DNA of 64,000 nucleotides, taken from assembly GCA_030248195.1 (NCBI GenBank), contig JASAND010028369.1:1-64000 (forward strand), given 5' to 3'. The position numbers were made by a program, and so were the translations under genes. Source of the DNA: Trissonchulus latispiculum. Lineage: Eukaryota > Nematoda > Enoplea > Enoplida > Ironidae. The notes beneath the pieces are model-generated. The model was given only the letters and a program-made list of their open reading frames with translations, did no database searches and was not told where the DNA came from. Shown piece by piece: positions 11,801-23,420 of the stretch; position 1 is the stretch's first letter; each line of letters begins with the position of its first letter.

Positions 11801-14190
11801 TTGATGCAGCAGTTGTGGAAAGAAAACTATGGATGGGATCATGAAGTATCACCAGAACAGTCTGCAATGTTTCACAACTTTTTGGCAGATCTGAAACGGA
11901 TTCCTTGTTTTGCTTTACCTCGCCATGTTTGTCCGCCATCTTTGTGTGATGACGTGGAACTTCATTGCTTTTGTGATGCCTCGGCCAAAGCCTATGCAGC
12001 CTGTGTTTATATCCGTTTTGGATATCATCAACAGGCTGACTCAGGCCTTGCTGCATCTTCGACGCTGTTATTTAGTAAAGCTAGACTTGCGCCAATGAAG
12101 CAAATTTCACTTCCTCGGTTAGAACTCATGGCGGCAGTCATTGGAGTAAGAGCTCTAGCATTTGTTGAGCAGCATTTACACCAAAATGTCAACAAGAGGT
12201 TTTTGTGGTCCGATTCTAAGTGTGTACTTTATTGGATTCGTAGCAAACGCCTTTTTTCGGTGTTCGTAGAAAATAGGTTAAAAGAAATTCGAAGCCACAC
12301 CAACGTCCAATTTCGATATGTACCTTCAGCAGAAAATCCCGCTGATCTACCTAGTAGAGGCGCTACCTTCGAAGAGGTCATCCTTCCGTTTTGGTGGGAG
12401 GGCCCTTCATGGTTGTCCAAACAGGAATGTAGTTGGCCAAAACCTATAGATTCAACTAAAGGCGTGGAAACAGCTGAGCTAGAGCAGCGAAAGTCTCAAA
12501 TAGCTGTGGTTTCGAATAGTGTTTCCACTGAAGAAGGCCCCTTAGGAATGAAACTAGAAAACTTCTCGAAAATTAGTAAGCTGTTGAGAGTCACAGCCTG
12601 GGCTTCTCGATTTATCAATAATTGCCGAAAATCCAAGACAGAAGCCTCTGGACCCTTGCAAGTCCATGAAATTGCATATGCAAAGATACTGTTGGAGAAG
12701 GATGTGCAACATCGACATTTCCAGTCTGTCTTCGACGCTATGAAAAATGGAAAAAAGATGGATGCCAGATTTCAACAGTTAAATCTATTTCTAGATACTA
12801 AGGGCATCATTCGATGCAGAGGACGACTGGCTAATAGCTCTTTGAACTACGACGCCAAATACCCGAAGTTGTTGCCTCGTGCCAGTTGCTTTACTGATTT
12901 GATGGTGATGCAGTGTCACCAGAGACTTGGGCATGCGGGTGCTCGACATGTTTTGTCTCAACTAAGATTAGAATACTGGATAATTCAAGGGAGAACTTTG
13001 ATTCGCAAAATACTGAATAGATGTGGAGTGTGCAGGCGCTGGGAAGGGGGTCAGTTTTTGACTCCTCCGCCTCCTCCTCTTCCACATGAACGAGTAACGA
13101 TGTCTCGGCCATTCACGTTTACTGGAGTAGACTACTTTGGGCCACTTTATGTCGTCAACGAAGCTGCGGGCGAAGCCTCCAAAGTTTGGGTGTGCCTGTT
13201 TACCTGTGCAGTAGTTCTAGCCATTCATCTTGAACTAGTGGACAGCCTGAGCTGCCAGCAGTTTTTGCTAGCTTTCAGACGGTTCGCCGCGCGCAGAGGT
13301 ATGCCAAAAACGATTATTTCCGATAATGCCAAACAATTTAAGGCTGCTAAAAGGGTACTGGACAATATTGACTGGGTACCTGTTGATGACGACGTCCAAG
13401 ATTTTTTGTCAAATCAAGGAACAAGCTGGAAGTTTATTCCAGAGAAAGCACCTTGGATGGGTGGATTTTATGACTAGTTGGATCGGTGAAACGAAGTTTG
13501 AAAAAAATCGTTGGACCGTCCTTGCTAACTACGGTTCAGCTTCAGACGATTTTGGCTGAGGTTGAAGCTATACTAAACACACGCCCACTGGTGTACTTCT
13601 ATACGGACAAGGAGCCTGGCACTGTGTTGTGTCCGGCTCATTTTCTTTCCGGAAATGCTGATGTAGGAGTCAGACTGATTCAAGATTCTGACTGCTTAGA
13701 ATGGCAGCCGCCTTCACCAGAGGTTTTAGTTCAAAACTGGAGACGGTCACAAGCTATTCTCCGTGGCTTCTGGTCATCATGGACAAAGGAATATTTAACC
13801 AACCTGAGAGATCGCCAGGTCACGATACAACGAAATTCCAGTCGGCGAGGACCGAAGTTAAATGATGTTGTTCTGATTAAAGATGAGACTCCTCGTGGAA
13901 AGTGGAAACTCGGAAGAATCACGAAACTGAACCAGGGATCTGACGGCAACGTAAGATCGGCCTGGCTTCGATTGCCTTCTGGAAAAACTCTTCAACGTCC
14001 AGTTAAGAAGTTGTATCCAATGGAAACTGAGTCTTATGATGCGAATGGTACGCCCTATCCCGTTGATCTTCCTACAGACGACTTTGAGTCAGATCAAGGA
14101 GCCAGACCAAAGAGAAAAGCAGCAGCTGCCGCCAAGAAATGGATGCAGGACACTCTCCGCCGGGAGTGTCGCACACAGCGCGATGCATGA
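8820..14190 (+). pseudogene. gag-pol: BEL/Pao gag-pol polyprotein, disrupted
   Basis: Gag begins at the ATG at 8820. Visible in order are a Gag core, cysteine/histidine zinc knuckles (about 9890-10015), protease motif DTGSQ (~10207), reverse transcriptase (~10970-11560), RNase H (~11960-12350; FCDAS and LPRLELMA), an HHCC zinc-binding region (~12910-13035), the integrase core (TGVDYFGPL at ~13120, ISDNAKQF at ~13315) and a C-terminal W-rich domain typical of BEL integrases (~13560-14030). It is broken by a frameshift near 9400, a TAG at 9829-9831, a frameshift near 11185 and another near 13475. The RT catalytic box reads HVDN instead of the usual YVDD, so one catalytic aspartate is missing. 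The copy cannot be autonomous as it stands. Confidence 0.92.
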
Positions 14191-14436
14191 AGATAGTTCA
14201 TGCTGCTGCTAGGCAGAAGAAACCCGGAAGTTATTAAACATTAAATGTGTGATTGACTTTGAATATGCAAATTAACTTTCCTGTCTATTTCTGTTTACTT
14301 TCAGTCTAATTATTGGTATATATACATGTGGTTGTCCGTCTGTTTTTGCTTCAACGTAATCGGTGTTTGGCCACTTACTAAAATAATAAATTGTTTATTA
14401 TTTTTGCATCGCCAAAGACAGGAATTTTTGGCGACA
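14167..14436 (+). mobile_element. BEL/Pao 3' LTR
   Basis: 270-bp direct repeat of 8229-8492 with the same TGTCGC...GCGACA ends. The first ~100 bp and last ~30 bp match closely; the middle is diverged and contains a different AT-rich stretch. Confidence 0.9.
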
Positions 14437-17400
14437 CCTAGCTCTCTGTTTAAAATCAGGTCAACCTGATAATAAAGGTCTAAACTTATTGTTTGTAAAA
14501 TCAGTAGGTTTTGGGCAAATTGGACACGGCTCACACCTCCCCTGGCTTAAACTATTTTGTTGCGCAACATAATAAGGCAGTACTAAGCTGCAATTATATA
14601 TTTCAGCTTATACAGTAACACAAAGATTATTTTAAAAGTAAGGCTTTAAGGATGCATGTGCTGCACTTTATACTTTATTAGAAAGATGGTCAACCTTATC
14701 AAATAGATAGAAGCCTCGAGCCAATTTAAAACGCAAACAAAATAAGCTTAAGATACTGAAATCTTATGATTAACATTCAATTTCAGAAAGTAAAGAGAAG
14801 ATTAAGTAACTTTCCGATGAAAGCTCTCTCCAAAGTTAATAGCTAATTATATACATCTTTATAACCAACCATGTTCACAGAATTATGTCAGGCCGAACTA
14901 CTCTAGCTCTATCATTCAGCAGAAAGCTTGTATGTTTTTGACGCAAATAAGGAAAAAACGGATTTAGATTTATCTGAAAAAAGAAACGTAATCTTATATT
15001 ACCAAACTAATATCAACGTACTTGATAAAACAGGAAAATTGAATCATTCCGTGAAATTTTTCGCTGTCATTCTAGACAATTATCCAAGTGCCCATAGGAT
15101 AACGTGGGGGAGGAAAGGGGGGTGCTGACCCCCCCCCCCAGACCGACGAAAAAGGGTAGACCCTCTCGGCAAAAAGAAAAAGGGCAGACCCTCTCGTCCA
15201 GAAAGGAAAACGTGGCAGATCCTTCAGCGCTTTTTACCAAACATAGGTAATTTTTTAGCAAATTTCTTAAAGCTAGCAAAAACATTTCTTAAAAATCGCT
15301 AAAAATTGTCATTTTTTACTAATTTTTTTGTCAAAAACGTTAAAACATCTCAATTTTTACTAATTTCGGGGCAGGCCCCTTAAAATTCTGGAATGATTCA
15401 GGGTAGACCCTTCGCCGAGGTCGGGGTAGACCCCTCCAGAATCGGACCCCGTGTTAATGTATGCAACTGCCCCGTTGTTTCTCTAGTTATTACTTAATTG
15501 TACTTATTGGATTCTATGCATATCCACAAAAATAACTTTGACAAAAGAACAGGAAATAGCTGTTAAAGCTAAAAAAGAGTAAACTGCAAATGCTGTGGGC
15601 AGTGGGCACTAAGCCGTCGAGGAGCAAATGTGCTCACCTGCAAGTAGAAGTATCATCAAATATGAAGTCTTGGTAAAAGGAATGTAAAATAAAACTTACA
15701 TTTCAAAATTTTAGTTTCAGAAGATTTTAACTTTCATTTACTTTCTGCCCTGAGCTTAATGGGTTGGCACAATAAACTAAAGTAGACGTTTTCGTAGCAG
15801 ACTTCGGAAATCTTAAATGTGTGAGTAACAACTACTAATTGTCAGAAACAACACATGCCAAACAATAGAAAGAAACGTGTTACTCCAGGCTGTTTACTTA
15901 CATTTTTTCTTTTTAAATAAAACTTTTTGTCCCGAGACAAAATGCATGTAGAGACTACGTCATCTTTTAAAACAGCTTTGAATTTTCCGAACAAATGTAG
16001 CAACAGTAAAAGTACAAACCTCAGGAACACACAAGTCACTAGTCGGGTACAATATTGCCAGTAGCGGAAAACTAGAAATGCTAAGACCAAAGGTGCATGC
16101 TCCTGAAGAGTATATTGGACGTAGCGGTGTAGAACACCTCGGGTAATTGCTATGGCAATTATTCAGTGTCAGCATCACCCTTCCCTCAACAATGCAAACG
16201 TTCTAAGCTGGCACTACCCCTAACCGGAGCACTGACTGGGGTGAGGTGGCAGTAAAAATATTTCTTTATAGCATTCCGGCTCCAGCCGGAATAAAAACAT
16301 CGCCATTTCACCGACTTCGCACTGGGCCTGACGAAGTTTTCGTAGATATTTCTGTTGTTACTAATGTGATTGCTCTTCAGAGGCGACGTTAGTGTGTGAA
16401 TACCTAGTAACTATTCACTCACACACACCTAGTTATTATTCGTTAGCTAAAATCGGATAAAACCAGTTTAACTGGAACGTTACAGACACTGTAGATTGTA
16501 GAACACCTTAGCTTTACTGTATGTAAAATTAATATGTTCTTCCTGTATGCTATGAATGTACAGAACTATGCAAGTTGGCATCACCAACTGAAACGATGAA
16601 ACTTTCAGTGACAAGACTCAAGTACTTCTGTAGGTCACTCTTACATATCATTCAATTGCTTCATTTCGTCACCTATCTTGAAAGCAAAGGTTCGCCGCAT
16701 TATGTCTCCGTGTATTTACTACTCTCGTTTTTGTATTATCATCATTATTGGTAAGCTACAATGCCAACTACGCTTCATGTGATTTTTATAGTCTAGTAGT
16801 ATGTATATATATAACCAGCTCACATAGCTATACTTTGCACACAGAGTTGTGCCGTTAAGAAATTTTCCGGGCCGGGCCCATGCCTGCTGAACCGACCGGT
16901 AGACGGCCGGCCCGGTGAAGGCCCGATATACAAAAAGAGTGACAAACAATAGTTAGTGCTATTTACTACAACTTAAACAACTCCTGGAAGTTCAAATTTG
17001 ATTTTCTGATGCAGAGAATTATTAAAAATTATGAAATTTGTACAACAAAACTTTGACCGGCCTCATCGAGTGCCGGGCCGGACCTGCCGATCTAACAACC
17101 GGGTAACCCGGTGTAAGCCTGGCCCGGGCCCGGCCCTAGCCTGAGGTCCGATTCAGATTCAAGGCCCGGACGTAACTCTTCTACAATCATATAAATGTTT
17201 TGGCAGGCGACTTCTACACCTATAGTTAATCCTATGACTACTGCATTTATAAATATATGATTGTGCTGCTAAAAACTATTAAGGCAGACAGGGCTCAGGC
17301 TCGGACCGATCAAGTTTCTCGGGCCAAGTTGCCTGCTTCGTGAAAGCAACCTAAACGATCCTAGAGCAGCCAGAGCTCAAACAACAATAGCTCGATCGAA

Positions 17401-17459
17401 GATCGGCATTACGTTACCCGAAAACCGTGACCCCCATTTACAAGCAATAAATTCAACTG
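14437..17459. other. Mostly unassigned, with small repeats
   Basis: No convincing exon was found. A possible MITE spans 15100-15456 (TAACGTGGGG at one end, CCCCGTGTTA at the other, with internal GGGTAGACCC units). A hairpin lies at ~16391-16428. GC-rich GGCCCGGGCC-type repeats lie at ~16866-16925 and ~17055-17150. Confidence 0.45.
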
Positions 17460-18442
17460 TATATATTTGGTAGCAAAACTGCACATGTTGGCAACTGTGC
17501 ACATTTGCCAGTCATTTTGGACAAACTGCACTTTCTCCAGCTGAAGGCTGGATAAACTGTTCTAGAAAGCACTCTTGTCAAGTTTTGCCAATTTTTACTG
17601 GCAAAACTGCACTTGTCAGCGTCTCAGTCAGTTTTTCCAACTTACCGTTGGCAAAACTCAGGAATCTCTAAAACAACGCTGATTGATGAAACCTTCCCCT
17701 TTAATGTTGCACAAAAATAGGGGTCATGGCTTGGTATCATCTCCAAACGTTTGATAAATTTGACCACTGTTATTGGTTTCAAATTATCGCCCTTTCTCCA
17801 TTTATTTTCACCTTCATATTCAATTTTAAACATTTGAAGTTATTGCGGCATCTGCAATAGTGCAATTTTTCCAGATAAAATCCATGTCCTAAAGTTTTAG
17901 TAAAATTAGCAAACAAGTATTTTTATGGGCAACGCGAACAAACAATATCTTTAAAATTGAAAGTGAAATTTCAAAATAAAAGAATAAGAAAATTCTAAGT
18001 TGGATCAAATAAATAACTTAAAGTTGACATTGCCCGTAAAGCTTTTACTAACTAACGAACAAAATTGAATATGAAGGTGAAAATAAATGGAGAAAGGGCA
18101 GAAGATGAAGAAATAATAATTTGAATCCAATAACAGTGGTCAAATTTATCAAACGTTTGAAGATGATACCAAGCCATGACCCCTATTTTTGTACAACATT
18201 AAAGGGGAAGGTTTCATCAATCAGCGTTGTTTCAGAGGTTCCTGAGTTTTGTCAACGGTAAGTAGGAAAAACTGACTGAGACGCTGACAAGTGCAGTTTT
18301 GCCAGTAAAACTGGCAAAACTTGACATGCGTGCTTTCTAGAACAGTTTGTCCAGCCTTCAGCTGGAGAAAGTGCAGTTTGTCCAAAATGACTGGCAAATG
18401 TGCACATTTGCCAACATATGCAGTTTTGCTACCACATATATA
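17460..18442. repeat. 983-bp foldback element
   Basis: Arms of about 370 bp (17460-17830 and ~18065-18442) are reverse complements around a ~235-bp AT-rich spacer. The ends read ATATATTTGGTAGCAAAACT and its mirror. TTGGCAAAACT-like units recur in the arms. No transposase frame is present. Confidence 0.88.
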
Positions 18443-18807
18443 CCGTATCGACTGCTGCCAAAGACCGTTGGACACACTGTGTGTAGCCTCGTCAATTCAA
18501 GCTTCATGTGGACCTAGTAGTATCTATAAATTTCAGGCTAAGTTTTGATCACCTTTTTGGAAAAGTACAATGGATTTAGGTATGCACCTTATTCGACGTA
18601 CTGTATGTATATATGCTTTGCGGATAAATGATGAGACGTTCAAAGGATTTTTGAAGAATAACACCAATGAAATATAGCTTGTATGTTGCCGTTCTAGGTC
18701 ACACGAATGACAATTGACTACATAAGTGAGCGTACACGATTTGGTCAAGTACACCCCAAGCATTCTAATTTCGTTAGTTTTTCAAAGATTAATTTTATCT
18801 ATTTCAG

Positions 18808-19110
18808 TCATGGCCTTATGGACGGACGTCTCCTGCTACAGTTCAGCTAAGATGAGAATCAAACGACAGCAACGTCGTGTTATCTCACGCCCGACCATGG
18901 GAAGGAATCCAACCGGAAGCGTTCATCAACACTCGACTCTGGGGAATATTTGCCAAACCGACATCCAGTGCAGTGCTTGGGTGCCAAATTCTGTCTGCGC
19001 GCCGGGACTATTTGTGAACTGGCGGTTCTGTCAGTGTGACACTGGATACTGGCAAGCAAATGGAAAATGTCGCCCAGCTGGACCATACACTTCACCTACT
19101 CCCCTGCCGG
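18808..19110 (+). CDS. Exon encoding an EB-like cysteine-rich module (partial gene)
   Basis: An open exon bounded by a TTTCAG acceptor (ending 18807) and a GTAAAT donor (from 19111). It has an ATG at 18810 and stays open to a TGA at 19119 if unspliced. The protein is basic at first, then carries six cysteines in the order C-x5-C-x8-C-x10-C-x-C-x10-C with a GY before the last cysteine. That is the pattern of EB modules, which occur in secreted or extracellular proteins. No signal peptide is visible in this exon, so an upstream exon may supply one. A possible downstream exon at ~19207 would add a stop at once in the phase this donor implies. The function is unknown. Confidence 0.5.
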
Positions 19111-19783
19111 GTAAATTCTGACAATTTTCTCTATAGCAAAAACCATAGTTAGGTCAGTTCAGTGAGCAAATTAAATTACTTTTCGATTTCATGTTTGCTT
19201 ACTCTAGGCTAACGCTAACCACGTAGACGGATATACCTGTGTGCGTGCATAAAAAACCAAACGGGTGGAAAATCGAACTGCAAGTGTCGACTGTCCATTG
19301 CTTTCAATTTTCACTGTCTCCCTGATCCGCATACCTACGTAGACAATTGGTCCACCGATCCGACAGCACTTTTACAAAACTCTTTGTTTTTTGTTTAGGA
19401 GCGAGAGGGAGCACTGTTAATCCATGAAGCAATCAAAGCACTAACTTTTAAAACATAATATAGTTGGTTCTGCTAGCTAATGAATTTACCTTTAAGTATA
19501 CAAGTTGTGAATGAATAAATTTTGTATGTATTGCATTGTATTATCGATTTCATGGCAAAAAGGAAGCCACAACCAATGGATAGACTAGAGACTAGCCCTA
19601 TTCCTTGCAAATCTTTTAATATGATTGTTTCAGCTCGGACCGCACAGGAGCAGACTCGACCCCGGCAGGTGGGGAACCAAATACTCGACCCAGTCTTACC
19701 TTAGGGCCCATGCGCCTCCCTCCGTCTGTTAACTAAAACTAACTACTTAGTAAAAAGGATTGATTTAAACATACATGATGCAC

Positions 19784-21400
19784 TTAAGGTGCTGGTTTCC
19801 TTTCGGGTATTTTTGCTGACTCCTACGGCTTTAATCCTTTACGCAAAGGGCTAAAACTTACGAAATAACCTATTTCCGTGCTCTTTAACATTCTAGAACC
19901 AGTCCCGTATTCTTAGGCCAAAAGATAAGAAAATTTTGGTTTTTGGCCTTAAGCTCCCAGTAGGTAAACAAGACACGGGATTGGTTAGTATGGCTGGAAA
20001 GAGGACTCGAAAATGAACATTTTTGCTCTTACAACCTTTGAGCTATCTCCAGTGGTTAAGTCAGTATAAGCAAAAAACTTTTTTAGGGTCAAAAAATGGC
20101 CATTTTCGAGGAAATCAGTTTTTTCAAAATTACTGCCACATGTTAAGGGCAAAATTGGCTTAGTTATACCAAGAGTAGATGATAGGAAGAGTATGACACG
20201 GGACTCTTCCTAGTGTAATTGGCTTGTCAGATGCTCGGCACATTAAGGCCGAAATCTCGGGGGGTCACGGTTAACACAGTTAACCATGTGTTTATATGCG
20301 TTTGAACTAAAATGAATCTGATTGGCTAATCCCCTACCTTATGTCAAAACTACGTGTATAAGGTGACCCCCCCCGAGATCTCGGGGGGGCTCAGCTTAAC
20401 GTTGTTAAGCGTGTGTTTATATGCGTTTGAACTGAAATGCATTTGATTGGTTACTTAGCTATCGTAGCCCTCACCAGTGCATTTCAATAGCAAACAGCTA
20501 AGTAACCAATCAAATGCATTTCAGTTCAAACGCATATAAACACACGCTTAACAACGTTAAGCTGAGCCCCCCCCCCGAGATCTCGGGGGGGGGGGGGGTC
20601 ACCTTTTACACGTAATATTGAAATAAGGTTGGGGATTATCCAAACAGTATCATTTTAGTTAAAAAGCATATAAACACATGTTTAACTGTGTTAACCGTGA
20701 CCCCACCCCGAGATTTCGGCCTTAATGTTCCGAGCATATGACAGGCCAGCTATTATTAACTCTTGGTTATACTCAATCGATACATCTTCCAAATGCACAT
20801 TTTATGAATGCCTATTAGCCGGACTTTATTGCTTTCAGCTAGAGATTTGGCCGAAAAACCATTTTGGCAAAACTACGATTATTTTGTTTCGAACATCGAT
20901 TTCTCAAAAACTTAGCGGATTCCGGAGATTTTCGGCAGAATCGAAATTCGCACTTCTGCGGAGGGACGTTTTTCTTGGTTTGGGCTAAAACATATTGAGT
21001 AGCAAGAAAACTCAATGCGAAGTTGCGAAATTTCGTGTTACTGTGCATTTGGCCGATTTTCTCGACCGTTAAGACCTGCTGAGCCAAATCCAAAAAAACG
21101 ACCCTCGGCCCATATGTCCTTCACATCGTGGCACAAAAAGAACTTTTGGCCGATTCTTCAGTTTTGAGAAATGAATGTTCAAAAACTTTTGATCTATGTT
21201 CACCCCGTTAGATGTCAGCTTGTCAGAAAATTTCTGCTATTTTTTGCTAATTTTGCCAGTTCTGTATGCCCATGTGAATGTACAGATAATAAGCTTTAAA
21301 ACGATGTATAAAGCTCTTTGCAACTCCCAAAGTTGCGAAAGTTATAGCGTTTCAAAAAAACACCACAAAAGCACTGCACAAAAGAATACCACCACCTTAA
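19784..21400 (+). mobile_element. TTAA-flanked DNA element with TIRs (copy B)
   Basis: It begins TTAAGGTGCTGGT and ends ATACCACCACCTTAA. Terminal inverted repeats flanked by TTAA are the hallmark of piggyBac-type insertion. No transposase is visible, so it is non-autonomous. It shares blocks in the same order with copies at 44804-45776 and 49481-51527. The palindrome at 20218-20752 sits inside it and is absent from the other copies. Confidence 0.8.
20218..20752. repeat. Nested palindrome inside copy B
   Basis: Concentric inverted repeats pair 20218-20470 with 20490-20752. The units include CCCCGAGATCTCGGGG and, further out, matching arms beginning GGTTAACACAGTTAACCATG and GCTTAACGTTGTTAAGCG. 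The two inner halves differ slightly from the outer ones, which suggests a palindrome inserted in or grown around another. Confidence 0.85.
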
Positions 21401-21613
21401 GGTGGTGATTCCTTTTGGGCACATATTGTTATTTGGTGGCGTAAATCATGATGAAATTTGATGAAACTTTCCGAAATAAGTTCTTTTAGCGTTCTAACAC
21501 CCTCCGCGCAATCCCGATTCAAAAATTCGAGATTTCCGGTCAGAGTGGTTTTTCCCAAATTCTGAACGTTTAGCACCCGCTATACAGTTGTGACTATATG
21601 CATTCGAAAGACC
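21397..21613 (+). repeat. Truncated start of another TTAA element
   Basis: Begins TTAAGGTGGTGATTCC and shares its TTAA with the right end of copy B. The same terminus occurs in opposite orientation at ~28637-28659. The other end was not found; it may stop where the SGNH-like frame begins. Confidence 0.5.
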
Positions 21614-22085
21614 TCATTGAGCTTCATATTTTTGCTTTTTAAAGCGGTAGGGACCGACACAGCGGTCGGAAAGGGTAGCAGGGGAGAAAGCTGACCTAAG
21701 GCGCTTATTAAGTTTTACAACCGCAGACGACGCACTCGACGAGGTATGGCGGGGTAAGATTCCACTGACCAGAACTGATAAGGCAGGGTTTTGCTCCGAA
21801 ATAAAGGATGCAAGTTTGAGCAACTTCTTAGCAATGGCGGGAGGGGAGTGAACTGTACCGTTCTTGTCTACAAGATCATTGGCACCACAAAAAACCATAA
21901 ACACAGTCAGGAAGGGAGCTGCACACACACTAGCTACCGGGGTCAGAAAGGTGAGGGAAGCGCCAGGGACCGCCCGAACCACAACCTCTGGCATACCGAC
22001 GGTGACCCGAGACAGAAGAGAGTCACCTAGCACCAAAGCAGCAGGTAAAGCTCCTGGATGGCCAAGCAGGGCTGAACGAATTCAA
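21614..22085 (-). pseudogene. SGNH/GDSL hydrolase-like fragment
   Basis: The minus-strand frame shows the block I motif GDSLL near its start and the block III motif GAND ~50 residues later, followed by an ILPRH segment. SGNH hydrolases are esterases or lipases with a Ser-Gly-Asn-His active site. The frame is about 140 residues, has no upstream initiation context, and is joined at its N-terminal side to Gypsy pol sequence. I read it as a truncated fragment, probably carried by a retroelement. Confidence 0.55.
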
Positions 22086-22900
22086 AATAGTTACTGACCA
22101 TAATCCTCTTCAATGGATTAGAAGTATAAAGAACCCAAAACGGAGGCTAGCACGGTGGTCAATGGACTTAGGGCAATATAATATTACAGACGTAGTGTAC
22201 CGCAGAGGTAGTGAAAATGGAAACGCGGACTTTCTATCAAGGAATCCCGTTGCTTCTGGTGTATGTACTGCTTTTCCGAGCGTTATTTCTTTGGAAGTGC
22301 TTCGGGAAGAGCAGCAAAACGATAAGTTTTGTTTTGACATCGCTCGTTCACTGCAGACTGCAGACAAGCCGAGCGGTTGCTTTTGCTTGGTCGACGGAGT
22401 GTTGTTTAAGTACAGCAGGCGTCTCAGATCTCGCAGAGCTGTTATCCCGCAAAGTCTGAGGAACACTCTATTGCACAGCGCTCATGGTAGTCTTTTAGGA
22501 GGTCACTTTGGTGCAAGGCGTGTTTTGGCTACACTCTCACCGCGGTTTTTCTGGCCTGGTATGGCTCGTGTCGTGATGTTGAGAGGTGGTGTCAAAGATA
22601 GATGCCAGTCGTGTCAAACGGCCGAAGCCAGTACAGCTGGCAGGGCGCCATTACAGCAAACATTGGCTTCCAGACCCTCCGAACGAGTAGGTGTTGATAT
22701 TTTAGGCCCACTGCCGCGCACTAGGACAGGTAGCAAATTCGTCGTCGTTTTTATCGACTACTTTACTAAATGGGCTGTCACCTAGCACCAAAGCAGCAGG
22801 TAAAGCTCCTGGATGGCCAAGCAGGGCTGAACGAGTTCAAAATAGTTACTGACCATAATCCTCTTCAATGGATTAGAAGTATAAAGAACCCAAAACGGAG
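22022..22900 (+). repeat. 755-bp unit tandemly repeated 1.16 times, containing a Gypsy pol fragment
   Basis: 22022-22145 recurs at 22777-22900 as a 124-bp direct repeat with one mismatch seen. The unit joins ~60 bp from the SGNH-like frame to ~695 bp of Gypsy pol (RNase H end through integrase core start). The pol part is the reverse complement of 24144-24838 in the neighbouring element. The junction at 22777 carries a short GTCA overlap. Confidence 0.85.
22086..22776 (+). pseudogene. pol: Gypsy pol fragment (RNase H to integrase), inverted copy
   Basis: Plus-strand frame covering the RNase H tail (TDHNPLQW), the tether region, the HHCC zinc-binding region and the start of the integrase core (VGVDILGPLP). 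It stops after TKWAVT, where sequence switches to the direct repeat. It has one disturbed stretch around 22570-22600 relative to the minus-strand copy. It cannot make a full integrase. Confidence 0.9.
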
Positions 22901-23310
22901 TCTATGCGTAAAATAACCAAATCCTTCACCAAACTCCATTTATGGCGGAATCCGGCTATTCTGGGAACAGGTGAGATTTCTCTGCTCAAGGCCTTCTGAC
23001 GAAACCCGTCTTCAACCTGCAAGATTTTGGCTTCGACCTCGAGATCTACGGCCGCACGAGCCTTGCAGCCCTGATAGATTTGCTCAACGGTGGAAGCCTC
23101 CTTCCCAAATAACACCAAAGGAGACGGGGAAAGGTGAGAGAAACCATTGTACGGCGTTCCGCACCGACGATTATAGAGTATAGCTTCGCGGGAATGGCCT
23201 ACAAAAAAGAAAAGAAAGAAAATAGGAAATGTAGCAAAACACTTTATAAATGAAATACTGTAATGGCGTCGCAAAGAATACTTTATATTTTCCTCTTCAC
23301 GAGCCATCAA
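22901..23310 (-). pseudogene. NADAR-like domain fragment
   Basis: Minus-strand frame just beyond the end of Gypsy integrase. From ~23160 it reads like a NADAR (YbiA-like) domain: NGFSHLSPSPLVLFG, then STVEQIYQGCKA, then a W-x2-VK-x2-V helix. NADAR proteins act on ADP-ribose or riboflavin-type metabolites. A pyrimidine-rich stretch ending TTTTTTGTAG at ~23201 could be a splice acceptor. The domain is cut at 22900 by the duplicated pol unit, so its C-terminal third is absent. It could be an accessory frame of the Gypsy element or a captured host fragment. Confidence 0.45.
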
Positions 23311-23420
23311 AGCATTCGTTTAAGAATTTTTGATGAGGTAGAAGCAAGAAGCAAGAAGACATAGGAAAGGAAAGAATGGGCCCAAAATAAAAAAGAAAAG
23401 CTACCAAACTACTACCCCAT

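Larger units (their letters stand above)
8229..14436 (+). mobile_element. BEL/Pao LTR retrotransposon, degenerate copy
   Basis: Two LTRs flank a gag-pol region (8820-14190) in the order Gag, zinc knuckles, aspartic protease, reverse transcriptase, RNase H, integrase, C-terminal domain, which is the BEL/Pao arrangement. No envelope-like frame follows. Flanking sequence (TTATG on the left, CCTAG on the right) does not form a target duplication, and the two LTRs differ substantially in the middle. Both facts point to an old insertion, later exchange, or both. It lies between host genes and interrupts no recognised exon. Confidence 0.93.

Noticed and set aside
8223..14441. Target-site duplication for the BEL element
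   Set aside because: The sequences outside the LTRs (TTATG versus CCTAG) do not match.
22777..23420. 3' LTR of the Gypsy element
   Set aside because: No stretch resembling 27670-27923 or its TGTAAA/TTTACA ends is found left of the integrase.
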